Source of the DNA: Sulfuricurvum sp.
GTDB lineage: Bacteria > Campylobacterota > Campylobacteria > Campylobacterales > Sulfurimonadaceae
Length of the DNA: 64,000 bases
NCBI GenBank assembly: GCA_028710885.1
Contig: JAQTTG010000001.1
Location: 62,001 to 126,000 of the forward strand
Direction: 5' to 3'
The translations under genes and the position numbers were made by a program. Of this stretch, positions 1-7,705 are shown one piece after another. A model generated the notes under the pieces. That model saw only the letters and a list, made by a program, of their open reading frames with translations, had not been told where the DNA came from and did not search any database. How positions within the stretch are numbered: the stretch's first letter is position 1; the number at the start of each line of letters is the position of its first letter.

Positions 1-1
1 T

Positions 2-442
2 TCAATGCCTTCAGCAAGTTCTACAATAGCTACTCCTGCAACGGACTCAAGTGCCAAGGATTCGAATGCTGCCATCTCTTCGTCTGCCAATACTAATGCA
101 AATACATCAGTAAATCTTACAGCTGAGCTTTCAAGCATTTATTTTGATTTTGACAAATACGACATACGTACCGACATGGAATCAGCATTAAAAATTGATA
201 GTGATTTAGTTAAAAATAAGACTATCAAACTTGAAGGAAATTGTGATGAGTTTGGAAGTGATGAATACAATGTTGCTTTAGGACTTAAACGTGCAAATGC
301 AGTCAAACAAGCACTAATCAATATGGGTATGAGTGCAGATTCCATCAACATGGTTTCACTTGGAAAAAGCAATCCGGTATGCGCAGAACAAACTAAAGAG
401 TGTTGGGCTAAAAATCGTCGTGTAGAGTTTAAACTCCCGTAA
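2..442 (+). CDS. pal: Peptidoglycan-associated lipoprotein Pal (5' end outside window)
   Basis: Outer-membrane lipoprotein of the Tol-Pal system that binds peptidoglycan through an OmpA-type C-terminal domain. The frame is open to the window edge, so the lipoprotein signal and lipobox lie upstream and the Met codon at position 5 is probably internal. What is visible is a Ser/Thr/Ala/Asn-rich linker followed by the OmpA_C fold: IYFDFDKYDIR, then GNCDEFGSDEYN and LKRANAVKQAL, ending in NRRVEFKLP. These are the usual Pal peptidoglycan-binding segments. An intrinsic terminator follows directly. TolB would be expected upstream. Identification is secure; only the N-terminus is missing. Confidence 0.93.
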   Translation, partial: SMPSASSTIATPATDSSAKDSNAAISSSANTNANTSVNLTAELSSIYFDFDKYDIRTDMESALKIDSDLVKNKTIKLEGNCDEFGSDEYNVALGLKRANAVKQALINMGMSADSINMVSLGKSNPVCAEQTKECWAKNRRVEFKLP

Positions 443-449
443 TAATTTT

Positions 450-487
450 ACATCTTGAAGCTTTGGGCTTGCAAGATGTATTTTTTA
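450..487 (+). terminator. Rho-independent terminator after pal
   Basis: ACATCTTG-AAGC pairs with GCTT-GCAAGATGT (one bulged C), a stem of about 12 bp closed by a short loop and followed by a T-run. It may also serve the convergent ClC gene, although the T-run on that side is weaker. Confidence 0.75.
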
Positions 488-493
488 TAATAT

Positions 494-1888
494 TTAATTT
501 TCTTTTTCTACATTTTTATCTTGCCATATAAAGCGTTTATAGCGAAGTTTACTTGGTAAATTTCTTACTTTATCAATATCTTTCATATTAATACTGATAG
601 AAGTATGCTCTATGTCACTACCTTCACCGAGATTAATATTATCTGCCTTATTAAGAGCAATTTTTTGCGATTGGAATACACTTCGATGGCCCGTTATTAA
701 AAAAGCTATGACTACACTTAGCGCTGCATAATTTGCCATATGTACCCCAAATAACTCAACAGCCATAATAATAGAAGCTATTGGTGCATTGGTCGTCCCA
801 GCAAGAACACTCACAAATCCTAAAGCTGCAAAAAGAGCTATATGATCTCCCATAAAATGACCAAAAGCAGCACCACTGGTTGCACCAACAAAGAAGATAG
901 GTGTAATAACACCTCCACTACCTCCTGCTCCTAATGTTACTGCAGTAAATAAGGTTTTTAGAATAAAGTCATACCAATGTACATTCTCAGACAAAAGTGC
1001 TTTTGGATCCAGACAATTTGTGATAGTAGGAATACCTAACCCAAGATATTTTTCTGAAATAAAATATGAAATTGCAATCATAATCAATCCAGCAATAAAT
1101 GCTTTTAAATAACGGTTATATGGGATTTTATGTATCCATTCTTCTATATGATTAACGGTCGTAATAAATGAGTCAGAAACAATACCAAAAAATACTCCTG
1201 CAATAATTACTTGTCCTATAAGTGCTAAATCAAGATGAAAAGATCGATAAAAATTAATATCGTAATACGCATATTCAACTCCAAAAAATTGGGCAGTAGT
1301 AAATGCAGCAAATCCGGCAATAAAAGAAGGTAAAAGAACATCGTACATAATTACGCCGATAATTAATACTTCAATCCCAAAAATTGCACCGGCGATAGGC
1401 GTACCGAATACGGATGCAAACCCAGCACTAATTCCACATATAACAAGTTTTTTTCTGTCTTGTTTAGAAAATTTAAATAACGTTGCAACAAATGAAGCTG
1501 CACCAGCTCCAATTTGGGCTCCTGGCCCCTCTTTTCCAACAGATCCACCTGAAAATATTGTGAGTACCGTAGCAACTAATTTAACCGGAATAATTTTGGC
1601 ATTAATATACCCATCTTGTTTATGAATAGCTTCAATTACTTTTTCAGTACCATGTCCTGTAGCATTTCTATCAAATGTTCTAACTATCCAAATCGTTAAC
1701 ATCAAGCCAAATGGAAGTGTAAAATAATACGGAAATGGGAGGATACCTCGTGCATCTTGTGCAGCATGTATTGTATTGATAAAGATAGATATCAAAAAGC
1801 CAATCATAATACCCGTTGCAGATGAAAGAATAAGCCATTTTGAAACACTAAAGAAGATTACTGTTTGTTCTGTAATATGTTTTTTCAC
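494..1888 (-). CDS. ClC-family anion channel/antiporter
   Basis: Multi-pass inner-membrane protein of the ClC chloride channel / H+-anion exchanger family, 464 aa. The gating-glutamate motif GKEGP is at about residues 118-122, a GSGGVITP segment stands at the GxFxP position, and GTTNAPIASI lies in the C-terminal half. The first selectivity motif reads GHGTE (about 78-82) instead of GSGIP, so the anion-coordinating serine is absent and chloride selectivity cannot be assumed. The start codon is GTG; no alternative ATG fits the first membrane helix as well. It is divergent from the potassium-transporter gene, with only about 50 bp between them. No CBS domain is present; a hydrophilic tail of about 60 aa follows the last helix. 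Confidence 0.9.
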   Translation of the reverse strand: MKKHITEQTVIFFSVSKWLILSSATGIMIGFLISIFINTIHAAQDARGILPFPYYFTLPFGLMLTIWIVRTFDRNATGHGTEKVIEAIHKQDGYINAKIIPVKLVATVLTIFSGGSVGKEGPGAQIGAGAASFVATLFKFSKQDRKKLVICGISAGFASVFGTPIAGAIFGIEVLIIGVIMYDVLLPSFIAGFAAFTTAQFFGVEYAYYDINFYRSFHLDLALIGQVIIAGVFFGIVSDSFITTVNHIEEWIHKIPYNRYLKAFIAGLIMIAISYFISEKYLGLGIPTITNCLDPKALLSENVHWYDFILKTLFTAVTLGAGGSGGVITPIFFVGATSGAAFGHFMGDHIALFAALGFVSVLAGTTNAPIASIIMAVELFGVHMANYAALSVVIAFLITGHRSVFQSQKIALNKADNINLGEGSDIEHTSISINMKDIDKVRNLPSKLRYKRFIWQDKNVEKEN

Positions 1889-1919
1889 AAATACATCTTT
1901 TAGAGGAAGGAGTTAAAAT

Positions 1920-1925
1920 ATTATA
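1920..1925 (-). promoter_or_regulatory. Candidate -10 box for the ClC gene
   Basis: Minus-strand TATAAT about 30 nt upstream of the GTG start, in the short divergent spacer between the ClC gene and ktrB. There is no clear -35 box, which is normal for Campylobacterota sigma-70 promoters. Confidence 0.4.
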
Positions 1926-1939
1926 ACTTTTTTAGGTTA

Positions 1940-3364
1940 ATGCTTGAACATTTTTTTTGCAAAAAAGTATTAATTAAGGAACTCAGGCGTAGCATTTCGC
2001 CATTAATTCTAAATATTTATGATCAAGGATATACAACGCATACTCGTGAAATCAAATTAATTTTATTTAGCTTCATCGCATTGATTTTAATCGGTGCTTT
2101 TTTACTTTCGCTTCCGATTGCGCATAACGGTCAGCTTCGATTTATTGACGCATTATTTACTTCCACATCGGCTGTGTGTGTAACCGGACTGATTGTAAAA
2201 GATACGCCGGTAGATTTTTCATCATTTGGACAATTTATTATCCTGCTTCTCATACAAATCGGCGGTTTGGGATACATGACGGCAGTTACATTTTTAGCTG
2301 TAATGAGAGGAAAAAAAATCGGACATCGTGACCGTTTGATTCTCCAAGAATCACTTAACTATGAAGGGATGGACGGTTTGGTACGATTTTTAAAAATTGT
2401 ATTTTCCACAATATTCATCATTGAATTTATCGGCATGGTCATTTTAACTCTCCGATTTTGGGTGGATATGCCTTTGGCACAAGCGGCATGGTTTGGTATC
2501 TTTCATGCTGTTTCTGCATTTAATAACGCAGGTTTTTCACTCTTTAGTGACAATTTGATGCATTATAGCGGTGATTTCATTATCAATTTTACCATTCCCG
2601 CTTTGATCATCCTTGGCGGTCTTGGATATCTTGTTTTATTGGAACTTTATCATTACCATCGTGGTCGAGTTCTTCGACTATCGACCCATACCAAGCTTGT
2701 ATTGATTATGTCCACTATTTTAATTCTATTAGGTATGGGGTTGATACTTTCACTTGAATGGGACAATCCAAAATCGTTCGGTTCTATGGATCTTTATCAA
2801 AAAATACTTGCTGCATGGTTTGCTTCAGTCAACTACCGTACAGCAGGATTTAATAGCATCGATTTATCAACACTGAGCGATTCAAATCTTTTTTTTGGGA
2901 CTTTTTTCATGATGACAGGGGGCAGTCCCGGAGGAACTGCCGGTGGTATCAAAACTACAGCCGTTGCTTTGGCATTAATAGGAGTATGGTACACCTTGCG
3001 AGGCAGTACCAATGCACATGTGTTTCGCCGCTCTATTTCACAATATCAAATCAACAAAGCGTATGCATTTATTTTTATCGCATCCATCTATGTCGTTCTT
3101 TCTACTATAATCCTCAGTGAAGTCGAACGGCTACCATTTTTGCGCATTCTCTTTGAAACAACGTCAGCGTTTGGAACGGTAGGGGTATCGACAGGTAATG
3201 GAGGAGTCTTGAGCTATAGTGCCCTCTTTAGTGACTGGGGAAAAATAAACATTATGATTTTGATGCTCATGGGACGGGTCGGAGTTTTTGCTTTTACCGT
3301 TGTCATTGTTGGGAAAGCGGCTGAAAGCCGTATAAAGTACGCAGAAGGAAAGGTCATTATATAA
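1940..3364 (+). CDS. TrkH/KtrB-type potassium translocating subunit
   Basis: Membrane pore of a TrkH/KtrB potassium uptake system, 474 aa, with the four pseudo-repeated membrane-pore-membrane units of the superfamily. The filter turns are visible as TSAVCVTGL, FNNAGFS, VNYRTAGFNS and AFGTVGVSTG. The gate-loop region GGSPGGTAGGIKTT is also present. It is followed after 1 bp by its cytosolic RCK regulatory subunit, so the two make a complete transporter. The product imports K+ in a Na+- or H+-dependent way; which of the two cannot be read from sequence. Length fits KtrB/TrkH. The starting ATG precedes a basic segment and the first helix. Confidence 0.93.
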   Translation: MLEHFFCKKVLIKELRRSISPLILNIYDQGYTTHTREIKLILFSFIALILIGAFLLSLPIAHNGQLRFIDALFTSTSAVCVTGLIVKDTPVDFSSFGQFIILLLIQIGGLGYMTAVTFLAVMRGKKIGHRDRLILQESLNYEGMDGLVRFLKIVFSTIFIIEFIGMVILTLRFWVDMPLAQAAWFGIFHAVSAFNNAGFSLFSDNLMHYSGDFIINFTIPALIILGGLGYLVLLELYHYHRGRVLRLSTHTKLVLIMSTILILLGMGLILSLEWDNPKSFGSMDLYQKILAAWFASVNYRTAGFNSIDLSTLSDSNLFFGTFFMMTGGSPGGTAGGIKTTAVALALIGVWYTLRGSTNAHVFRRSISQYQINKAYAFIFIASIYVVLSTIILSEVERLPFLRILFETTSAFGTVGVSTGNGGVLSYSALFSDWGKINIMILMLMGRVGVFAFTVVIVGKAAESRIKYAEGKVII

Positions 3365-3365
3365 T

Positions 3366-4016
3366 ATGGAAACATACGCTGTTATTGGATTGGGAAAATT
3401 CGGTTTTCACGTTGCAAAAGGTTTGGCACAACAAGGATTGAGCGTCATCGCGGCAGATTTAGATGAAGATCATGTACGGGATATCAATGAATATGTGCAA
3501 GATGCGGTGATTCTTGATTCTACCGATATAAAAGCACTGCGTGAAGCTGGGATCGGAAATGTCAATGTCGCCGTAGTCAGTATCGGAGAAAACATAGAAG
3601 CGAGCATTCTCACGGTTATGGCACTTAAAGATTTAGGAGTTGAAACCGTTGTCGCGAAAGCCATTACCACAGTACATGGTCAAATTCTTTCTAAACTCGG
3701 TGCAGCAAAAGTTATTTATCCTGAAATGGAATCTGCTAAAAAAATTGTCAAAAAAATGGTGCAAAATATGCATTATGAAACCATCGATCTCTCCATAACC
3801 ATGAAAATCGCAAAAATGACTGTTCCATCATTTTGGGTTGGTATTTCTATACTTTCTCCAATCTTTGAAAGTGAATTTGAAGTTAAACCGATAGCCTATA
3901 AACATCAGGGAATATGGTATACCTCATTTGAAAATAACGATATTTTAGAAAAAGGTGATATTCTCGTTGTTTTAGGGAATAGTTCTCACGTCGAAGCCCT
4001 AAGCAAAAAGGTTTGA
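3366..4016 (+). CDS. TrkA/KtrA-type RCK regulatory subunit
   Basis: Cytosolic gating subunit of the adjacent potassium channel, 216 aa, with one RCK-N Rossmann domain (residues 1-135) and a TrkA-C domain (about 140-216). The dinucleotide-binding loop reads GLGKFG, with an acidic residue at the end of beta-2 (AADLDEDH) that typically contacts ribose. It is a single-copy RCK protein like KtrA, half the size of the duplicated TrkA of enterobacteria. It lies 1 bp downstream of the pore subunit and is surely co-transcribed. ATP/ADP or NAD(H) binding is known for the family; which ligand acts here is not visible. Confidence 0.92.
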   Translation: METYAVIGLGKFGFHVAKGLAQQGLSVIAADLDEDHVRDINEYVQDAVILDSTDIKALREAGIGNVNVAVVSIGENIEASILTVMALKDLGVETVVAKAITTVHGQILSKLGAAKVIYPEMESAKKIVKKMVQNMHYETIDLSITMKIAKMTVPSFWVGISILSPIFESEFEVKPIAYKHQGIWYTSFENNDILEKGDILVVLGNSSHVEALSKKV

Positions 4017-4029
4017 GTTAACCACTTTC

Positions 4030-4037
4030 TGATAAAA
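4030..4037 (+). promoter_or_regulatory. Candidate -10 box for gltX operon
   Basis: TGATAAAA-type extended -10 sequence about 30 nt before the gltX ATG, followed by a purine-rich AAGAAAGA Shine-Dalgarno. Assigned by position and T/A richness only. Confidence 0.3.
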
Positions 4038-4066
4038 TACCAAAAATATTTTAAGAAAGAATTATC

Positions 4067-5329
4067 ATGCTCCGTTTTGCTCCAAGCCCTACGGGAGATA
4101 TGCATATTGGCAATCTCCGTGTGGCACTTTTTAATTATATATCCTCGATTCAACGTAATGAGCCGCTTTTAATTCGTATTGAGGACACAGATACAGAGCG
4201 TAATATCCCAGGCAAAGAAAAAGAAATTTTTGAAATTCTTGCACTCTTTGGAATTACTCATCAAGAAGAACAACTGCAAAGTAATAACTTGCGTTTCCAT
4301 CGGGCAATGGCTCTTCAATTGCTCCACGATAAAAAAGCTTTTAACTGCTTTTGTACTTCGGATACTTTGAATGCAAAGTGCGAAGATGGAAAAATTGAAC
4401 ACCGATATGACGGAGCTTGCGAAAATCTTCATCCTGAAGAGGTGATTGACAACCCTCTTCCCTTCACTATTCGTCTTAAGAAACCATCCCACCCAATCAC
4501 GGTGAATGATTTAATTAAAGGCGAATCGACATTTGCTCCGAATGACATCGACAGCTTTATCGTGATGCGCTCCAATAAATATCCGACCTATAACTTTGCG
4601 TGTGCGGTAGATGATATGCTCTCCGATGTCTCTCTTATTATCCGTAGTGAAAATCATCTGAACGATACCCCCAAACAGATCGCAATCCATGAAGCACTCG
4701 GTTATACTAAAAAAATCGAATACGCTCATGTACCGATCACTTTAGGTGATGAGGATTTCAGCGTCAAATGGCTTCTTGAAGAGGGGTATTTGCCCGAAGC
4801 AATCAGCAACTATCTGATTTTATTGGGAAACAAAACACCGGTTGAAATCTTCAGCGTTAAAGAGGCGATCAAATGGTTTGACCTGAAAGCCATTTCCAAA
4901 GCTACTACTTGTTTTGACATCGATAAACTCAAATATATCAATCGTGAGCATCTTAAAGGACTCGATCCGAAAGAGCTCTCACGCTATGTCGGATTTGCCG
5001 ATGAAGAGATCGGAAACTTGGCTAAACTTTTTTTAGAAGAGGCAAGTACCCTCAAAGAACTAAGAGCAAAAGTAGGTGCGGTATTTGCTCCTAAAGAGGT
5101 TTCGAAAGAGTACAAAGAGAGATTTGAAATCCTAAGGGCGCTAACACAAAAAGCTCCCCATTTTGACGATTATGATGCCTATAAAGGGTATTTGAGCGAG
5201 AAAAGCGCTCTTGAGGGAGAGAATCTACTCAAACCACTTCGCCTGCTTCTCAGCGGTGCGGAACACGGACCTGAGATGAATGATCTCTATACACATATTA
5301 AAAATTATCTTAAAGAGGTTGTCAAATGA
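4067..5329 (+). CDS. gltX: Glutamyl-tRNA synthetase paralogue lacking the KMSKS motif
   Basis: Class I glutamyl-tRNA synthetase family, 420 aa. The HIGH signature is intact (HIGN, residues 13-16, in FAPSPTGDMHIGNLR), and IRIEDTD and the C-terminal anticodon-binding region (GYLPEAISNYLILLGN onward) are well conserved. Two catalytic elements deviate. The usual RGEDH segment is RSENH (193-197). The KMSKR/KLSKR loop that should sit between VPITL (222-226) and SVKWLLEEG is replaced by five residues, GDEDF, an apparent in-frame loss of about ten residues. Flanking sequence aligns on both sides without frameshift. Campylobacterota commonly carry two GluRS paralogues, so a functional copy is expected elsewhere. 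This one may be inactive, repurposed or use an altered loop. It overlaps yggT by 4 bp. Confidence 0.85.
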   Translation: MLRFAPSPTGDMHIGNLRVALFNYISSIQRNEPLLIRIEDTDTERNIPGKEKEIFEILALFGITHQEEQLQSNNLRFHRAMALQLLHDKKAFNCFCTSDTLNAKCEDGKIEHRYDGACENLHPEEVIDNPLPFTIRLKKPSHPITVNDLIKGESTFAPNDIDSFIVMRSNKYPTYNFACAVDDMLSDVSLIIRSENHLNDTPKQIAIHEALGYTKKIEYAHVPITLGDEDFSVKWLLEEGYLPEAISNYLILLGNKTPVEIFSVKEAIKWFDLKAISKATTCFDIDKLKYINREHLKGLDPKELSRYVGFADEEIGNLAKLFLEEASTLKELRAKVGAVFAPKEVSKEYKERFEILRALTQKAPHFDDYDAYKGYLSEKSALEGENLLKPLRLLLSGAEHGPEMNDLYTHIKNYLKEVVK

Positions 5330-5613
5330 TGGGTGGAATTGCAATGGGATTGGGTGGAATTGTTCACTCGCTTATTACTGTATATATTTGGGTACTTATA
5401 ATCGGAGCCCTGCTCTCTTGGGTACGACCAGATCCATATAATCCAATTGTGCAGATTATATATCGATTAACAGAACCTGCATATTCACTCATTCGTAAAA
5501 TAATGCCAACTGTTTTTAATGGACTTGATCTTGCTCCATTGATTTTGATCATATTACTTCAAGTTTTAGATGTAATTTTGGTAAATGTTATTAATGCGGT
5601 GGTCCTAGCTTGA
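5326..5613 (+). CDS. YggT family membrane protein
   Basis: Small integral membrane protein of the YggT family (95 aa) with two hydrophobic helices flanking a conserved loop, LLSWVRPDPYNPIVQIIYRL, and the downstream EPAYSLIRKIMP segment. Family members occur widely near cell-division or envelope genes and have been linked to osmotic and envelope phenotypes, but no biochemical activity is established. The ATG overlaps the gltX stop (ATGA) and the stop overlaps the next start (TGATG), so it is translationally coupled on both sides. Confidence 0.85.
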   Translation: MMGGIAMGLGGIVHSLITVYIWVLIIGALLSWVRPDPYNPIVQIIYRLTEPAYSLIRKIMPTVFNGLDLAPLILIILLQVLDVILVNVINAVVLA

Positions 5614-7265
5614 TGCGTTCTCTTTTACTTTCAACACTGTTAATATCATCTATCCATGCGATTACAATTGATGATATCAACGATAAACCTTCATCACGTC
5701 AAAAGAATTTTTTAATCTGGCAGTTTTTGCATCAAGATATCAATGCAACAGAAGCATCAAATGCTTTTTATCAAGTTGAAAATGTCAATGAACGTTTTTT
5801 ATTTGACTATGCAGCCAAAACAGATGAACCTGAAATTAAATACACAGTTGCATGCATGCAACAACCCGCATGCAATCTTCCAACTATTGAACAAGATGAT
5901 TGCTTAATGCTGGCACTTACTCCAGCTAAAGCAACAGCCCTATTACCCCAAGAACGTGAAAAGATTGCGACACAGCTTAATAATAAATTTGGTACTACTG
6001 AATGGTTACGAGCCATGAATCAAGAGTCTTTATTTACATCAACTAATAATCTATACAATGAAAGTATTGTATTTCGTCTTGCTGGTGCAGAGTATCGACA
6101 TATCCATTTCAATCATCCACTCACATCGGAAGTTATTGATGCATTAGCACAAAGCAATGATTTTGCAAAAATAGTTTTTCTTACGGTAACTGATCCTGCC
6201 ATGGATGAATTACAGCAAGCATTTTCTACTATTTCTAGTGGAAACTTTGATCCACAAACTCATTTTTTTCTTGCTATGAATGCTATCAAATTTAAAAGAA
6301 TTGATATCGCATTGGATCATTTAAAAGAATCGAAAAGACTCTATTATTCCCCTATTGACAAAGATAAAACACTTTTTTGGGAATATCAAATAACAAAAAA
6401 TGAAAAATTCCTAAATGAACTATCCAAAAGTCTCGATATTAATATGTACGTTCTTTATGCAAGAGAACTATTGAATCTTCCAACTGAAAATTATTTTACT
6501 ACACTTCCAACGACGCATAATAATCATAGTATTAACGGAATAGATCCATTTCAATGGCGTGAATTTGCTGAAGAAATAAAATCTTCTACTTCTGATTCTA
6601 TTGCATCCCTCATAGATCGTTGTGATAGTGAAGATTCCATAGGTGTACAGGGTTATATTTTGGAACGTACTTATGAGCCGTACATTCATAATTTCACAAT
6701 GCCTTATGATCAATATATGATGACTCTAAGCAATGATGAAAAAGCACTGGTATATGCATTAATGCGCCAAGAAACACGATTTATTCCCGGTCTTATATCT
6801 CGTTCATTTGCACTAGGTTTGATGCAAATCATGCCATTTAATATTGATTCTATCAGTAAAGTACTTCCTGAAAAACCTACTACTTATTTTGATATGTTGC
6901 AACCTGATCTTAGTATCAAATATTCTGTATACCATTTAAAACATTTAATTAGTCATCTATATAACCCGTTGCTGGTTGCTTATGGATACAATGGCGGGTT
7001 AGGTTCAACAAAGCGACTTTTAACAGAGGGAAAAAGATTTTTACCAGGAGAATATGAACCATACTTAAGTATGGAAATCATTGGCAATGATGAAAATCGA
7101 GAGTATGGCAAGAGAGTACTTGCCAACTATGTTATCTATAAAAAAATATTGGGTGAGCCTGTTTCTATAATGACTCTTTTTGATAATTTAATTCAACCGA
7201 GCCAGTCTGATTATTTTCGAGCCGAAGCGCTAATGAAGGTACAGATGTTGAGTCAAAACGAATAA
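5613..7265 (+). CDS. Soluble lytic murein transglycosylase (SLT domain)
   Basis: Periplasmic peptidoglycan-cleaving enzyme, 550 aa. The ATG at 5613 overlaps the yggT stop; an in-frame TTG three bases earlier is a less likely start. There is a signal peptide (RSLLLSTLLISSIHA), a long alpha-helical region of about 350 residues as in Slt70 U/L domains, and a C-terminal lysozyme-like domain. In that domain the catalytic Glu lies in MRQETRFIP, followed by ALGLMQIMP and later YGYNGG. The domain order matches Slt70-type enzymes, which release 1,6-anhydro-muropeptides. The 3' end overlaps the oppositely oriented lipoprotein gene by about 100 bp. Confidence 0.9.
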   Translation: MRSLLLSTLLISSIHAITIDDINDKPSSRQKNFLIWQFLHQDINATEASNAFYQVENVNERFLFDYAAKTDEPEIKYTVACMQQPACNLPTIEQDDCLMLALTPAKATALLPQEREKIATQLNNKFGTTEWLRAMNQESLFTSTNNLYNESIVFRLAGAEYRHIHFNHPLTSEVIDALAQSNDFAKIVFLTVTDPAMDELQQAFSTISSGNFDPQTHFFLAMNAIKFKRIDIALDHLKESKRLYYSPIDKDKTLFWEYQITKNEKFLNELSKSLDINMYVLYARELLNLPTENYFTTLPTTHNNHSINGIDPFQWREFAEEIKSSTSDSIASLIDRCDSEDSIGVQGYILERTYEPYIHNFTMPYDQYMMTLSNDEKALVYALMRQETRFIPGLISRSFALGLMQIMPFNIDSISKVLPEKPTTYFDMLQPDLSIKYSVYHLKHLISHLYNPLLVAYGYNGGLGSTKRLLTEGKRFLPGEYEPYLSMEIIGNDENREYGKRVLANYVIYKKILGEPVSIMTLFDNLIQPSQSDYFRAEALMKVQMLSQNE

Positions 7266-7662
7266 GATAATATCGGTTCCAGTTGTTTTGAACAGGCATT
7301 AATGATCGTCTCATATCTTTGTCATCAATAGATTCAATAACAGCCGCTTTTTTGCCATTTAATGTCAAAGAATATCCATATGTTTCCCAATCTCTATTTT
7401 TGATTGTTCTATTATCTGTGTCAAAATAAAGTGCTACGAGAAAATATTCCCCATCATGATATTTGGATGGATCAACTTTATTAAGATATAAAGAAGAAAA
7501 AATTGCCTTTGTTTCAAATGACATAACAATGGTTCCACTTCGCAATTGCTCAACTGCTCGTTCGTGCGCTTCATCCATCTTAAAGAGGTCAAATGCCCCT
7601 TTTTGTGCACATCCACTAAACGCCAATAATGCTAATAAAGCTATCAAAGAAAATCGCATCAT
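7165..7662 (-). CDS. Putative lipoprotein of unknown function
   Basis: About 166 aa starting at MMRFSLIALLALL; an eight-codon in-frame extension upstream is probably not used. A type II signal peptide ends in the lipobox FSGC, followed by a mostly beta-strand domain. No family is recognised. It is the last gene of the FecR-OmpA-CHASE2 kinase cluster, beginning 44 bp after the kinase, so a role in the same envelope-sensing unit is plausible but inferred. Its last 33 codons lie antisense to the 3' end of the lytic transglycosylase gene; both frames look protein-like there. Confidence 0.7.
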   Translation of the reverse strand: MMRFSLIALLALLAFSGCAQKGAFDLFKMDEAHERAVEQLRSGTIVMSFETKAIFSSLYLNKVDPSKYHDGEYFLVALYFDTDNRTIKNRDWETYGYSLTLNGKKAAVIESIDDKDMRRSLMPVQNNWNRYYLIRFDSTSVPSLALRLENNQTGSVELNYQKESL

Positions 7663-7705
7663 AATCCTTTTTATTCGTATAACCATTATTATACGTTAAC
7701 TCGCC

